Source: an uncultured Prevotella sp. | Lineage (GTDB): Bacteria > Bacteroidota > Bacteroidia > Bacteroidales > Bacteroidaceae | Direction of reading: 5' to 3' | DNA length: 11,514 nt | Assembly (NCBI GenBank): GCA_937916405.1 | Contig: CALFUF010000011.1 | Span: 1 to 11,514 of the forward strand | Part shown: positions 1-5,771 of the stretch, piece after piece | How the letters are laid out: every line of letters starts with the position of its first letter | Position numbering within the stretch: position 1 is the first letter of the stretch | Program-made: the position numbers and the translations under genes | Notes under the pieces: generated by a model | Databases searched by the model: none | Told to the model about the DNA's origin: nothing | What the model saw: the letters and a program-made list of their open reading frames with translations, nothing else

Positions 1-175
1 CGAAAGATGCTTCAATATGATAGACGTACACCCACTTACGGTTATGTGATACCATTCGACGTGCCCCTGGATGTATCTGCCGTAATGATTGATGTTGGCT
101 TGCCATTACCCTATTACGAGTCGAAATGGCTTTGCCACTCGGCTTCGTATTTGTTGTTTGACTGGTTACTATCAT
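1..175 (-). CDS. N-terminal part of an unidentified protein, cut by the left edge
   Basis: A minus-strand frame is open from an ATG at 175 to the window edge (58 codons) and begins MIVTSQTTNTKPSGKAISTR. I do not recognise it. The main support is upstream: a perfect TAnnTTTG box (TATCTTTG on the minus strand, 198-205) lies 22 bases before the ATG. The same 22-base gap separates box and ATG at gmd and at the NusG-like gene. Its codons are more often purine-first (34 of 58) than those of the competing frame. That competitor is a plus-strand frame open from 1 to a TAA at 175-177, which would be the end of a gene entering from the left (it ends SYLLFDWLLS). Only one of the two can be real, and the choice is uncertain without the sequence to the left. 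Confidence 0.42.
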   Translation of the reverse strand, partial: MIVTSQTTNTKPSGKAISTRNRVMASQHQSLRQIHPGARRMVSHNRKWVYVYHIEASF

Positions 176-197
176 AATGCTGCATTTATATTATGGG

Positions 198-205
198 CAA
201 AGATA
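198..205 (-). promoter_or_regulatory. Bacteroidetes-type -7 box (TATCTTTG)
   Basis: The minus strand reads TATCTTTG, a full match to the Bacteroidetes -7 consensus TAnnTTTG. No TTTG is seen 19-21 bases upstream, so the -33 element is poor. The box sits 22 bases before the ATG at 175. The rest of the space up to rfbC (206-450) shows only weak hairpins, for example gtctc-ttct-gagac near 266-279 and cacg-ttag-cgtg near 394-405. I see no convincing terminator for rfbC there. Confidence 0.5.
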
Positions 206-450
206 CGAAAAGTTTTTGATACTTACCGCACATTGCGCCATTATTTATCAATTTTTGTATATTGAGTCTCTTCTGAGACCTGTTGCACTCTGTAACTTTC
301 GTTAACAGTCAAAGTGCAAATTTTCTTAATGACTAAAGTTTTCTACCCCGGTTTCCCGTATTGCGTTGGTTGTCAGGTCGTTATGCGGAAGTTCACGTTA
401 GCGTGGCAAAACAAAGGCTTTACTTTTATCTTGTATTGCATTAGCCATAA

Positions 451-478
451 TTGTCAATTATCAACTGTCAATTAATAC
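451..478. repeat. 7-base tandem repeat at the rfbC stop codon
   Basis: Four consecutive seven-base units can be read on the plus strand: ttgtcaa, ttatcaa, ctgtcaa, ttaatac. The first three share the TCAA ending. The rfbC stop codon (472-474) is the first triplet of the last unit. On the coding strand several units carry TAA or TGA, so the tract stops translation in more than one frame. Confidence 0.75.
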
Positions 479-1056
479 AGTGGAACATTGATATCAAATG
501 GTGTATCAAAATCCTTGAGTAAGGAATGCTTAGTATCTTTGTCGCTGAGAATGGCTTTCTCTGTGGGGATGTGCCAGTCGATACCCAGAGATTCATCCAA
601 TATGCTGATACCACCGTCTGCCTCGGGGTGGTAGAACTCATCACACTTGTATTGGAACACGGCTGTATCGCTCAGCACTGCAAAGCCGTGGGCAAAGCCT
701 CTTGGAACAAAGTACTGACGGTGATTATCCTCTGTCAGTTCTACTGCTACATGCTGTCCATAAGTGGGGCTACCCTTACGAATATCCACTGCTACATCCA
801 GTACAGCACCCTTCACGCAACGAACCAGCTTGCTCTGGGTAAAGGGGGGACGTTGGAAATGAAGTCCACGCATGACTCCGTATGAGGACATACTTTCGTT
901 GTCCTGGACAAAGTTGATGGTATGCCCAAGAATGGGGGCAACCTTTTCATCGAACTCCCTCTGGGAGAAGGACTCGAAGAAATAGCCACGTTTGTCACCA
1001 AAGACTTTTGGTTCGATAATTAATACGCCATCAATGGCGGTTTGTATCACATTCAT
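472..1056 (-). CDS. rfbC: dTDP-4-dehydrorhamnose 3,5-epimerase (RmlC/RfbC)
   Basis: This cupin enzyme epimerises dTDP-4-dehydro-6-deoxyglucose at C3 and C5, the third step of dTDP-L-rhamnose synthesis in the cytoplasm. The 194-residue product is slightly longer than the usual 180-190. Family motifs are in order: GYFFESF (24-30), FVQDNES (49-55), RGLHFQ (63-68) with the catalytic histidine at 66, the VDIRKGSPTYG strand (90-100), PRGFAHGF (118-125) and the active-site tyrosine in QYKCDE (135-140). I chose the ATG at 1056, which begins MNVIQTAIDGV as in the family. The open frame extends 26 codons further upstream, but that stretch only translates a 7-base repeat leader. The other rml genes (rfbA, rfbB, rfbD) are not in the window. 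It has its own predicted promoter and a long leader, so it is probably regulated apart from gmd and ugd. Confidence 0.96.
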   Translation of the reverse strand: MNVIQTAIDGVLIIEPKVFGDKRGYFFESFSQREFDEKVAPILGHTINFVQDNESMSSYGVMRGLHFQRPPFTQSKLVRCVKGAVLDVAVDIRKGSPTYGQHVAVELTEDNHRQYFVPRGFAHGFAVLSDTAVFQYKCDEFYHPEADGGISILDESLGIDWHIPTEKAILSDKDTKHSLLKDFDTPFDINVPLY

Positions 1057-1065
1057 TTTTATCGA

Positions 1066-1093
1066 ATTGAAAATTGAAAAGTGAAAAGTGAAA
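1066..1093. repeat. 7-base tandem repeat just upstream of the rfbC start
   Basis: Four units on the plus strand (attgaaa, attgaaa, agtgaaa, agtgaaa) followed by a partial agtt. The tract lies 10-37 bases upstream of the rfbC ATG, in the untranslated leader, where a ribosome would load. On the mRNA it is a pyrimidine-rich run with TTTTCAC and TTTTCAA units, so it offers no Shine-Dalgarno site. Confidence 0.75.
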
Positions 1094-1198
1094 AGTTGGG
1101 GAAGAGGGGGGAGTAACTTATCCTTGGAATACATCTTTCCCTTCCTTCATCGTCGTACTTTTGGGGGCGGTGAGGGGAGGTTAAAGATGCCTAAAAGG

Positions 1199-1270
1199 TA
1201 TAGGTCAACGAGTTACCACCTCTACACGAGGGACGAAGTCCCGTAGATTCAATAGGTTCTGTGTCCTATA
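1199..1270 (-). promoter_or_regulatory. Structured 5' leader of rfbC
   Basis: Transcription from the promoter at 1277-1308 should start near 1270 and give about 210 untranslated bases. In this leader tctac (1221-1225) pairs with gtaga (1243-1247) and gggac (1230-1234) with gtccc (1238-1242), forming a hairpin with a 4-base bulge and a 3-base loop. The first bases of the transcript (complement of cctata, 1265-1270) can pair either with the complement of atagg at 1252-1256 or with that of tatagg at 1199-1204. These pairings exclude each other and resemble a switch. I cannot assign a known riboswitch family. The leader could also simply be a repeat-derived hairpin. Confidence 0.45.
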
Positions 1271-1276
1271 ACGGGG

Positions 1277-1308
1277 CAAAGGTACAACTTTTTGGGGAGA
1301 TTTTCAAG
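1277..1308 (-). promoter_or_regulatory. Predicted promoter of rfbC
   Basis: The minus strand carries CTTG (1305-1308), 20 bases, then TACCTTTG (1277-1284). The -7 box is a perfect TAnnTTTG and the -33 box has one mismatch to TTTG. It points at rfbC, with 220 bases between the -7 box and the ATG at 1056. Confidence 0.65.
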
Positions 1309-1333
1309 AATTTTTGTATTTTTATTTTCTTTT

Positions 1334-1354
1334 GTTAGAGGTTAGAGGTTAGCT
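1334..1354. repeat. 7-base tandem repeat (gttagag)
   Basis: Three units on the plus strand: gttagag, gttagag, gttagct. The tract is intergenic, between the rfbC promoter and the nested hairpin at 1361-1396, and has the same period as the other tracts of the window. Confidence 0.7.
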
Positions 1355-1360
1355 AAAGTG

Positions 1361-1396
1361 TTCAACTTTCGCAAGGCTATGCTTGCTACAGTTGAA
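1361..1396. repeat. Nested inverted repeat (hairpin)
   Basis: ttcaact (1361-1367) is the exact reverse complement of agttgaa (1390-1396). Inside it, gcaag (1371-1375) pairs with cttgc (1382-1386) around the loop gctatg. The element has no T-run directly behind it on either strand, so it does not look like a classical terminator. Confidence 0.5.
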
Positions 1397-1398
1397 GA

Positions 1399-1419
1399 GG
1401 TGAGTGGTGAGAGGTGAGA
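1399..1419. repeat. 7-base tandem repeat (ggtgaga)
   Basis: Three units on the plus strand: ggtgagt, ggtgaga, ggtgaga. This is the same unit family as the tracts inside mfd (gaggtga), here in intergenic sequence. Confidence 0.75.
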
Positions 1420-1441
1420 ATGCGAAGCATGCGAAACTTGA

Positions 1442-1552
1442 ATAAAGTGTATAAATATTGTTAAATGGGGACCAATTTTTTTTAGGGCTGTACACATAGA
1501 CGGGCAGTACTATGGAGTGAAGGGAAATGACTACCTTTATGCCCTGAAATGA
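1442..1552 (+). pseudogene. Possible remnant of a plus-strand gene end
   Basis: A plus-strand frame of 36 codons runs from just after a TGA (1439-1441) to a TGA at 1550-1552 and has no ATG start. Its last part reads HIDGQYYGVKGNDYLYALK, which has a protein-like composition rather than the look of random translation. A run of eight T (1483-1490) lies in its middle. It may be the 3' end of a decayed gene, or chance. I do not recognise a family. Confidence 0.22.
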
Positions 1553-1580
1553 ATTATTTTGTTTTTTAATATTAATAATA

Positions 1581-1628
1581 ATGGAACAATTAAAAGTTAA
1601 AGTTAAGAAAGAGCTTGATGACGTTTGA
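1581..1628 (+). CDS. Tiny ORF, possible small peptide
   Basis: ATG at 1581 follows an AT-rich stretch and encodes MEQLKVKVKKELDDV, a lysine-rich, amphipathic-looking peptide, ending in TGA at 1626-1628. The stop overlaps the ATG of the next tiny ORF (TGATG). It could be a real small protein, the start of a broken gene, or chance. No family is recognised and no promoter of the Bacteroidetes type is seen in front. Confidence 0.25.
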   Translation: MEQLKVKVKKELDDV

Positions 1629-1684
1629 TGTCTAAGGTCGAGGGCGGTAGCTTGAATAATTTTTTGAGATGGTTTGGGATGTAA
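1628..1684 (+). CDS. Tiny ORF overlapping the previous one, ends in the cloverleaf
   Basis: ATG at 1628 encodes MSKVEGGSLNNFLRWFGM, and the stop at 1682-1684 lies in the left arm of the large inverted repeat at 1668-1801. The TGATG overlap with the ORF at 1581 would allow translational coupling. Alternatively a one-base frameshift near 1625 joins both into one 34-residue peptide, that is, a small protein with a lesion or a programmed shift. Confidence 0.25.
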   Translation: MSKVEGGSLNNFLRWFGM

Positions 1685-1801
1685 CATCATCGAAAAGATG
1701 ATGCATGGTGTTTTAGGAGGAACAGCTTAAAGCTCGCTTTAAAGCTGGTACTCATGAAACACCATGTGAGCTGCCGCCAGGCAGTTACATCCCATACCAT
1801 C
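1668..1801. ncRNA. Unassigned cloverleaf-like structured element
   Basis: An 18-base outer stem (1668-1685 with 1784-1801, 17 of 18 paired) encloses three further helices. Helix A is atcatc (1686-1691) with gatgat (1697-1702) around gaaaa. Helix B is catggtgttt (1704-1713) with aaacaccatg (1757-1766), carrying an inner hairpin cagcttaaag (1723-1732) / ctttaaagctg (1737-1747) with one bulged A and loop ctcg. Helix C is tgcc (1772-1775) with ggca (1780-1783). A follows the outer stem without a gap, and C leads directly into its right arm, giving a compact four-way junction. gcggtagct (1645-1653) could also pair with agctgccgc (1769-1777) through one wobble, as a pseudoknot. The strand is unknown. 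It may be a structured RNA, a recombination site or a small mobile-element relic. I do not recognise a known family. Confidence 0.5.
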
Positions 1802-1896
1802 GCTAATTTTGTGTAATGCCTTTGCGACGAAGGAGCAAACTCTTCTCTGCAAAGCGTACTGAAGAAACGATTACTTCGACCGAAGGGAGAACCCTA

Positions 1897-1963
1897 ATAT
1901 CTGTGTAGATTCGTGAGATTCGTGGTCAATAAATAAATCTGTGGAAAGACAATCTGTGTGACC
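1897..1963. repeat. Repeat family with AATCTGTG / AGATTCGTG units downstream of the fusion gene
   Basis: Two exact 9-base units agattcgtg (1907-1915, 1916-1924) follow the related atctgtgta (1899-1907). Further aatctgtg copies occur at 1937-1944 and 1951-1958. The 11-mer atctgtgtgac at 1952-1962 recurs at 4352-4362 behind ugd. The rest of the 1802-1976 gap holds only a weak cttc-gacc-gaag hairpin (1874-1885) and a ctttgc/gcaaag inverted repeat (1820-1825, 1849-1854). There is no clear terminator. Confidence 0.5.
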
Positions 1964-1976
1964 TTTAAAAATAGTT

Positions 1977-3158
1977 TTACATTCCTGGACGGCGGATCGT
2001 GAGGGGGATTGCTTCGGGATGGGACTGACAGAAAGTTGGGGTATCGGTGACGACACAGGCGAGGTAACCACCACCTCCTGCCCCTGGCATCTTCCAGGCA
2101 AGTACCTGATCCTTGTATCTCTCGATATAATCAGCGACACAACCTTGTATCATGGCTGGGAACATAGCCGTCTGGGCATCAAAACTGTCACGGTATGCCT
2201 TGGCAAAGGCTTGCAGGTCAGTATCCATGATTGCCTGCCAACAACGGTCTGCGGCAGCAGCTAACGCCTCTACCTTTACCTTGGTGACATCCTTACCCTC
2301 TACGACACTACAACCCGGTCGACGGGGCTCCATGGGAATCATCACCAGATGCTGCTCCAACCAGCGGAGGATACGCTCATCCTGACACGTCTCTATCCGC
2401 TCAGGCCAGAAACGGTTGTCATAATAATGACGGCAGAGTCCTAGTACACAGATACCTATTGCGTCCTGGGCACCACTGATAATACCATCGCTACGCTCCG
2501 GGTCGTTCTCAAAACAGAACACCAGCTTGGCAAGCATCTCCGGGTCCATATTCGGCAACTGGTAGGGCCATATCTTACGGATGGTGTTACGGGTACTGGT
2601 AGACAGTCCGCAACGCTCCCGAATCTCAAAGGTAGGCTCTAACGAGATGGTGATTGCCCAACCGGGGGCATACTGGCTCACATAGGGTTGGTCAATCCAT
2701 GTGCCGGCAAGGTCGAGACGGGTAGGAATCTGTGGTTCGGTCTTTTTCAGGTCGGTACTGCTACGGGCGGTGAGTCCCTCATGGGGGTCACGCTGCAGCA
2801 CCACATACTTAATGCCACGCTCCTCACAGACCCGTCGTTTGTCCTCACTACCACCGTCACTGTTTACCACGAGGATATCGGGTTTCAGGACATCGAGTGT
2901 AGGGAGGAAGTCGAGGACTCCGCTTCCTGCGTTGATACAGGCATCCTTGACATATCGGATGCTCTTGACCATAAACAGGCGTTCTTGTTCGTTATATACT
3001 GTTTTATGGTGTTTATACGCTTGTATCGTGGCATCGCTACCGATACCGACATACAGGTCACCGTATTCTGCTGCCTGTCTAAAGAACTCCACGTGACCGC
3101 TATGGAGCAGGTCGTAGCATCCACTCACAAATACTTTTGGCCTCTTCTCCTCTTTCAT
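1977..3158 (-). CDS. Bifunctional HxGH nucleotidyltransferase / GHMP-type sugar kinase
   Basis: The 393-residue protein has two parts. Residues 7-137 form a cytidylyltransferase-like domain with the nucleotide-binding HSGH (19-22, in GCYDLLHSGHVEFF) and a late RSSTDL (132-137) resembling the ISST motif of that superfamily. Residues 146-393 resemble GHMP kinases: RLDLAGTWIDQP (147-158), SGAQDAIG (228-235) at the place of the usual Gly/Ser-rich phosphate loop, and PGAGGGGYL (358-366). The family pattern suggests that one domain phosphorylates a sugar and the other couples it to a nucleotide; substrate and nucleotide cannot be read from the sequence. It follows gmd by 21 bases and is surely co-transcribed. 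I chose the ATG at 3158; an in-frame TTG at 3173 would add five residues. It differs from Bacteroides Fkp, whose fucose pyrophosphorylase domain is not of HxGH type. Confidence 0.85.
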   Translation of the reverse strand: MKEEKRPKVFVSGCYDLLHSGHVEFFRQAAEYGDLYVGIGSDATIQAYKHHKTVYNEQERLFMVKSIRYVKDACINAGSGVLDFLPTLDVLKPDILVVNSDGGSEDKRRVCEERGIKYVVLQRDPHEGLTARSSTDLKKTEPQIPTRLDLAGTWIDQPYVSQYAPGWAITISLEPTFEIRERCGLSTSTRNTIRKIWPYQLPNMDPEMLAKLVFCFENDPERSDGIISGAQDAIGICVLGLCRHYYDNRFWPERIETCQDERILRWLEQHLVMIPMEPRRPGCSVVEGKDVTKVKVEALAAAADRCWQAIMDTDLQAFAKAYRDSFDAQTAMFPAMIQGCVADYIERYKDQVLAWKMPGAGGGGYLACVVTDTPTFCQSHPEAIPLTIRRPGM

Positions 3159-3179
3159 CGTCTCGTTATTCAAAAAGAA

Positions 3180-4274
3180 TTAATCCTCAGGTTTCTGATA
3201 AAGCCTCTGCACCTTCTTCATATCATGCGACACCATAATCCGCACTAACTCCTCAAAACTCGTTTTCTGAGGATTCCACCCTAACAGCGTCTTCGCCTTC
3301 GACGGGTCACCCAAGAGCTGGTCGACTTCTGCGGGACGGAAATACTTCGGGTCAACCTCGACGACTACATCACCGGGCTTCAGTTGAGAGTTGAGGGTTT
3401 TAACACAGACACCTTTTTCGTTGATGCCGTCGCCCTGCCATTCGAGCTCGATGCCCGCCTCACGGAAGGCGAGGGTGCAGAATTCACGGACGGTATGATA
3501 TTGTCCCGTGGCAATCACAAAATCATCCGGCTTAGGCTGCTGTAATATCAGCCACATACACTCCACATAGTCCTTGGCATAGCCCCAGTCACGCAGAGAG
3601 TTCAAATTACCAAGATACAGCTTATCCTGATAACCCTGGGCGATACGGGCAGCGGCAAGGGTTATCTTACGGGTCACGAATGTCTCACCACGACGCTCTG
3701 ACTCGTGGTTAAACAAAATACCGTTACAACAGTACATCCCATAACTCTCCCGGTAGTTCTTCATAATCCAGAAGCCATAGAGCTTAGCGACACCATACGG
3801 ACTACGGGGATAGAACGGGGTTGTCTCCTTCTGTGGTACTTCCTGTACCATACCGTAAAGCTCAGAGGTCGATGCCTGATAGATACGACAGGTCTCTGCG
3901 AGTCCGGTGATACGCACTGCCTCTAACAGGCGGAGCACACCGATAGCATCAGCATCAGCAGTAAACTCTGGTACGTCAAAGCTGACCTTTACATGACTCT
4001 GTGCGGCGAGGTTATATATCTCGTCGGGCTTGACCTCTGAGATGATACGAATCAAGGATGAGCTGTCTGTCATATCGCCCCAGTGCAGGTTGACGAGTCG
4101 TTTTTTCTTCATATCTCGTACCCATTCGTCAAGGTACAGGTGCTCGATACGTCCTGTGTTAAACGAACTGCTACGGCGCAGAATGCCGTGTACCTCATAT
4201 CCTTTTTCTATCAGGAATTCCGCCAGGAATGAGCCATCCTGTCCAGTAATACCAGTGATTAATGCTTTCTTCAT
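3180..4274 (-). CDS. gmd: GDP-mannose 4,6-dehydratase
   Basis: This short-chain dehydrogenase-type enzyme turns GDP-mannose into GDP-4-dehydro-6-deoxymannose, the precursor of GDP-fucose and related 6-deoxy sugars. Visible are the NADP-binding GITGQDG (8-14), RRSSSFNTGRIEHLY (33-47), NLAAQSHVKVSF (88-99), the active-site STSE (135-138) and YGVAK (160-164) with the catalytic Tyr160 and Lys164. The length of 364 residues is normal. A GDP-fucose synthase (fcl), its common partner in Bacteroidales, does not follow. The next gene is the nucleotidyltransferase/kinase fusion, so the product may be another GDP-6-deoxy sugar, possibly a heptose, or fcl may lie elsewhere. The variable loop near 292-298 (VKTLNSQ) is encoded by a short 7-base repeat. 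It has its own predicted promoter at 4297-4328. Confidence 0.95.
   Translation of the reverse strand: MKKALITGITGQDGSFLAEFLIEKGYEVHGILRRSSSFNTGRIEHLYLDEWVRDMKKKRLVNLHWGDMTDSSSLIRIISEVKPDEIYNLAAQSHVKVSFDVPEFTADADAIGVLRLLEAVRITGLAETCRIYQASTSELYGMVQEVPQKETTPFYPRSPYGVAKLYGFWIMKNYRESYGMYCCNGILFNHESERRGETFVTRKITLAAARIAQGYQDKLYLGNLNSLRDWGYAKDYVECMWLILQQPKPDDFVIATGQYHTVREFCTLAFREAGIELEWQGDGINEKGVCVKTLNSQLKPGDVVVEVDPKYFRPAEVDQLLGDPSKAKTLLGWNPQKTSFEELVRIMVSHDMKKVQRLYQKPED
3382..3397. repeat. Short 7-base repeat inside gmd
   Basis: The plus strand reads agttgag, agttgag, then gg. On the coding strand this gives the LNSQL loop of Gmd (294-298), a segment that varies between family members. The units resemble the intergenic tracts of the window, but two copies may be chance. 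Confidence 0.4.
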
Positions 4275-4296
4275 GTCTTTTTTCTTTTATTGCCTA

Positions 4297-4328
4297 CTAA
4301 GGTACGTCAAACCTTATAAAACTCCAAA
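4297..4328 (-). promoter_or_regulatory. Predicted promoter of gmd and the fusion gene
   Basis: The minus strand has TTTG (4325-4328), 20 bases, then TACCTTAG (4297-4304), one mismatch to the TAnnTTTG consensus. The -7 box ends 22 bases before the gmd ATG. It lies between ugd and gmd, so the two downstream genes can be expressed without the NusG-like/ugd promoter. Confidence 0.6.
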
Positions 4329-4347
4329 TTATTCACGATTTATTTTA
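4323..4347. repeat. 25-base direct repeat, copy 1 (promoter upstream element)
   Basis: These 25 bases are identical to 6354-6378. In both places the copy covers the -33 TTTG with the same offset and extends into AT-rich sequence upstream, as an UP-like element would. The sequence between -33 and -7 is not conserved. Confidence 0.85.
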
Positions 4348-4350
4348 AAA

Positions 4351-4364
4351 GATCTGTGTGACTT
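4351..4364. repeat. AATCTGTGTGAC-type element behind ugd
   Basis: The 11-mer atctgtgtgac (4352-4362) equals 1952-1962 and is followed in both places by a T-rich tail. Both copies lie 10-25 bases behind a stop codon (ugd here, the fusion gene there). There is no hairpin, so a terminator role is not supported. Confidence 0.45.
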
Positions 4365-4372
4365 TTAGAGGC

Positions 4373-5686
4373 TTATTTCTCACCGATACGGGTATAGACG
4401 AAGCCGAGCTCTTCCAGTTCGTGACGGTCATAGATGTTACGACCATCTACGACGATGTTACCCGACATCACCTTCTGGATCACATTCCACGACGGCATAC
4501 GGAACTGACGCCACTCCGTCATCAAGGCGAGGACATCGGCACCATCACTGGCATCATAGAGGTCCTTACAGTAGGTGACGGCATCACCGATACGACGCTT
4601 ACACTCATTCATGGCGATAGGGTCGAAGACACGGACGGTAGCACCGTCCTTCAATAACTTGTCGATGACGACAAGGGCAGGTGCCTCACGCATATCGTCG
4701 GTCTCGGGCTTGAAGGCAAGACCAAGGAGGGCGACAGTTTTGCCCTTCACATCGCCAAGGGCGGTGAGGATTTTATCGTAAACGATGGACTTCTGTTTCT
4801 CGTTGACACGCTCTACCGCCTCAATGACCTCCATGTGATAGTCGTTATCCAAGCCAGTGTGGAGCAGTGCCTTCACATCCTTAGGGAAGCAGGAACCGCC
4901 ATAGCCACAACCAGCATACAGGAATTTCGAGCCGATACGGGAGTCAGTACCGATACCTTTGCGGACACTGTCGACATTCGCGCCGACACGCTCACAGAGG
5001 TTGGCGATATCATTCATGAACGAGATACGGGTGGCGAGCATGGCGTTTGCCGCATATTTCGTCATCTCGGCAGAAGGGATATCCATGAAGATGACACGGA
5101 AGTTATTGATCAGGAAGGGTTTGTACAGGCGGGTCATCACCTTCGTTGCCTTCTCTGACTCCGTACCTACTACCACACGGTCAGGACTCATGAAGTCCTT
5201 GATGGCGGCACCCTCTTTCAGGAACTCCGGGTTACTTGCCACATCGAAGGGTACGTCGACCCCACGCTTATCCAGCTCCTCCTGGATGGCTGCCTTCACC
5301 TTCTTTGCCGTTCCGACAGGGACGGTAGACTTGGTGACGAGGATGGTGTATTTATTGATGTTCTGTCCGAACTGGCGTGCTACCGCCAGCACGTATTTCA
5401 GATCGGCAGAGCCATCCTCGTCGGGAGGGGTACCTACGGCAGAGAACACCACCTCGACATCGTCGAGGACCTCGGTGAGGTCGGTAGTGAACTTCAGTCG
5501 TCCCACCTCCGCATTTCTTTTCACGAGCTCTTCGAGTCCCGGCTCGTAAATAGGCATGATGCCGTTCTTTAACTTCTCGATTTTCTGTGCGTCAACATCG
5601 ACGCAGGTCACATGGGAACCCATCTCTGCGAAACAGGTACCACTAACTAAACCGACATAGCCGGTTCCAACAATTGCTATATTCAT
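4373..5686 (-). CDS. ugd: UDP-glucose 6-dehydrogenase
   Basis: This NAD-dependent enzyme oxidises UDP-glucose twice to UDP-glucuronate for capsule and other surface glycans. The 437 residues fit the family. Motifs: the Rossmann GTGYVGLVSG (7-16), TKSTVPVGT (118-126), SNPEFLKEG (151-159), EMTKYAANAM (207-216) with Lys210 and Asn214, and GCGYGGSCFPKD (259-270) with the catalytic Cys266. C-terminal LLGLAFKPETDDMREAP is the usual second nucleotide-binding segment. The start ATG at 5686 gives the canonical MNIAIVGTGYVG. It follows the NusG-like gene by 73 bases without a convincing promoter of its own, so both probably form one operon. Confidence 0.97.
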   Translation of the reverse strand: MNIAIVGTGYVGLVSGTCFAEMGSHVTCVDVDAQKIEKLKNGIMPIYEPGLEELVKRNAEVGRLKFTTDLTEVLDDVEVVFSAVGTPPDEDGSADLKYVLAVARQFGQNINKYTILVTKSTVPVGTAKKVKAAIQEELDKRGVDVPFDVASNPEFLKEGAAIKDFMSPDRVVVGTESEKATKVMTRLYKPFLINNFRVIFMDIPSAEMTKYAANAMLATRISFMNDIANLCERVGANVDSVRKGIGTDSRIGSKFLYAGCGYGGSCFPKDVKALLHTGLDNDYHMEVIEAVERVNEKQKSIVYDKILTALGDVKGKTVALLGLAFKPETDDMREAPALVVIDKLLKDGATVRVFDPIAMNECKRRIGDAVTYCKDLYDASDGADVLALMTEWRQFRMPSWNVIQKVMSGNIVVDGRNIYDRHELEELGFVYTRIGEK

Positions 5687-5750
5687 ATTTTCTTAAACAA
5701 CTACTTATTCTAAGGGGGACGGGATATTATTTCCTTAATTTAAAAAAAAC

Positions 5751-5771
5751 GGTTAGTGGTTAACGGGTAGC
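5751..5771. repeat. 7-base tandem repeat at the stop codon of the NusG-like gene
   Basis: Units on the plus strand: ggttagt, ggttaac, gggtagc. The stop codon (5760-5762) lies in the second unit, and the last codons (Ala-Thr-Arg) are read from the third. The 5699-5750 spacer up to ugd shows an A8 run and no other element. Confidence 0.65.

Noticed and set aside
451..478. CRISPR array
   Set aside because: The 7-base tracts have no spacers and no repeat of 20-40 bases, and no cas gene is present.
1057..1134. N-terminal extension of rfbC (26 further codons)
   Set aside because: It is a translation of the leader and of the 7-base repeat and has no family counterpart; the ATG at 1056 gives the normal RmlC start.
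1349..1690. Minus-strand ORF of 113 residues
   Set aside because: Low-complexity composition, no domain, and it runs through repeats, the T-run and the left arm of the cloverleaf; nothing supports expression.
1668..1801. Invertible promoter or integron attC site
   Set aside because: No TAnnTTTG box lies on either strand between the arms, and the arms lack the attC core pattern GTTRRRY. The structure inside the arms speaks for RNA or another element.
1754..1816. Plus-strand ORF MKHHVSCRQAVTSHTIANFV behind an AGGAGGA
   Set aside because: It is read out of the right arms of the inverted repeats, and the purine-rich motif is 32 bases away, too far for a ribosome site.
3159..3173. TTG start for the nucleotidyltransferase/kinase gene
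   Set aside because: It adds only five residues without family support; the ATG at 3158 leads directly into the conserved domain.
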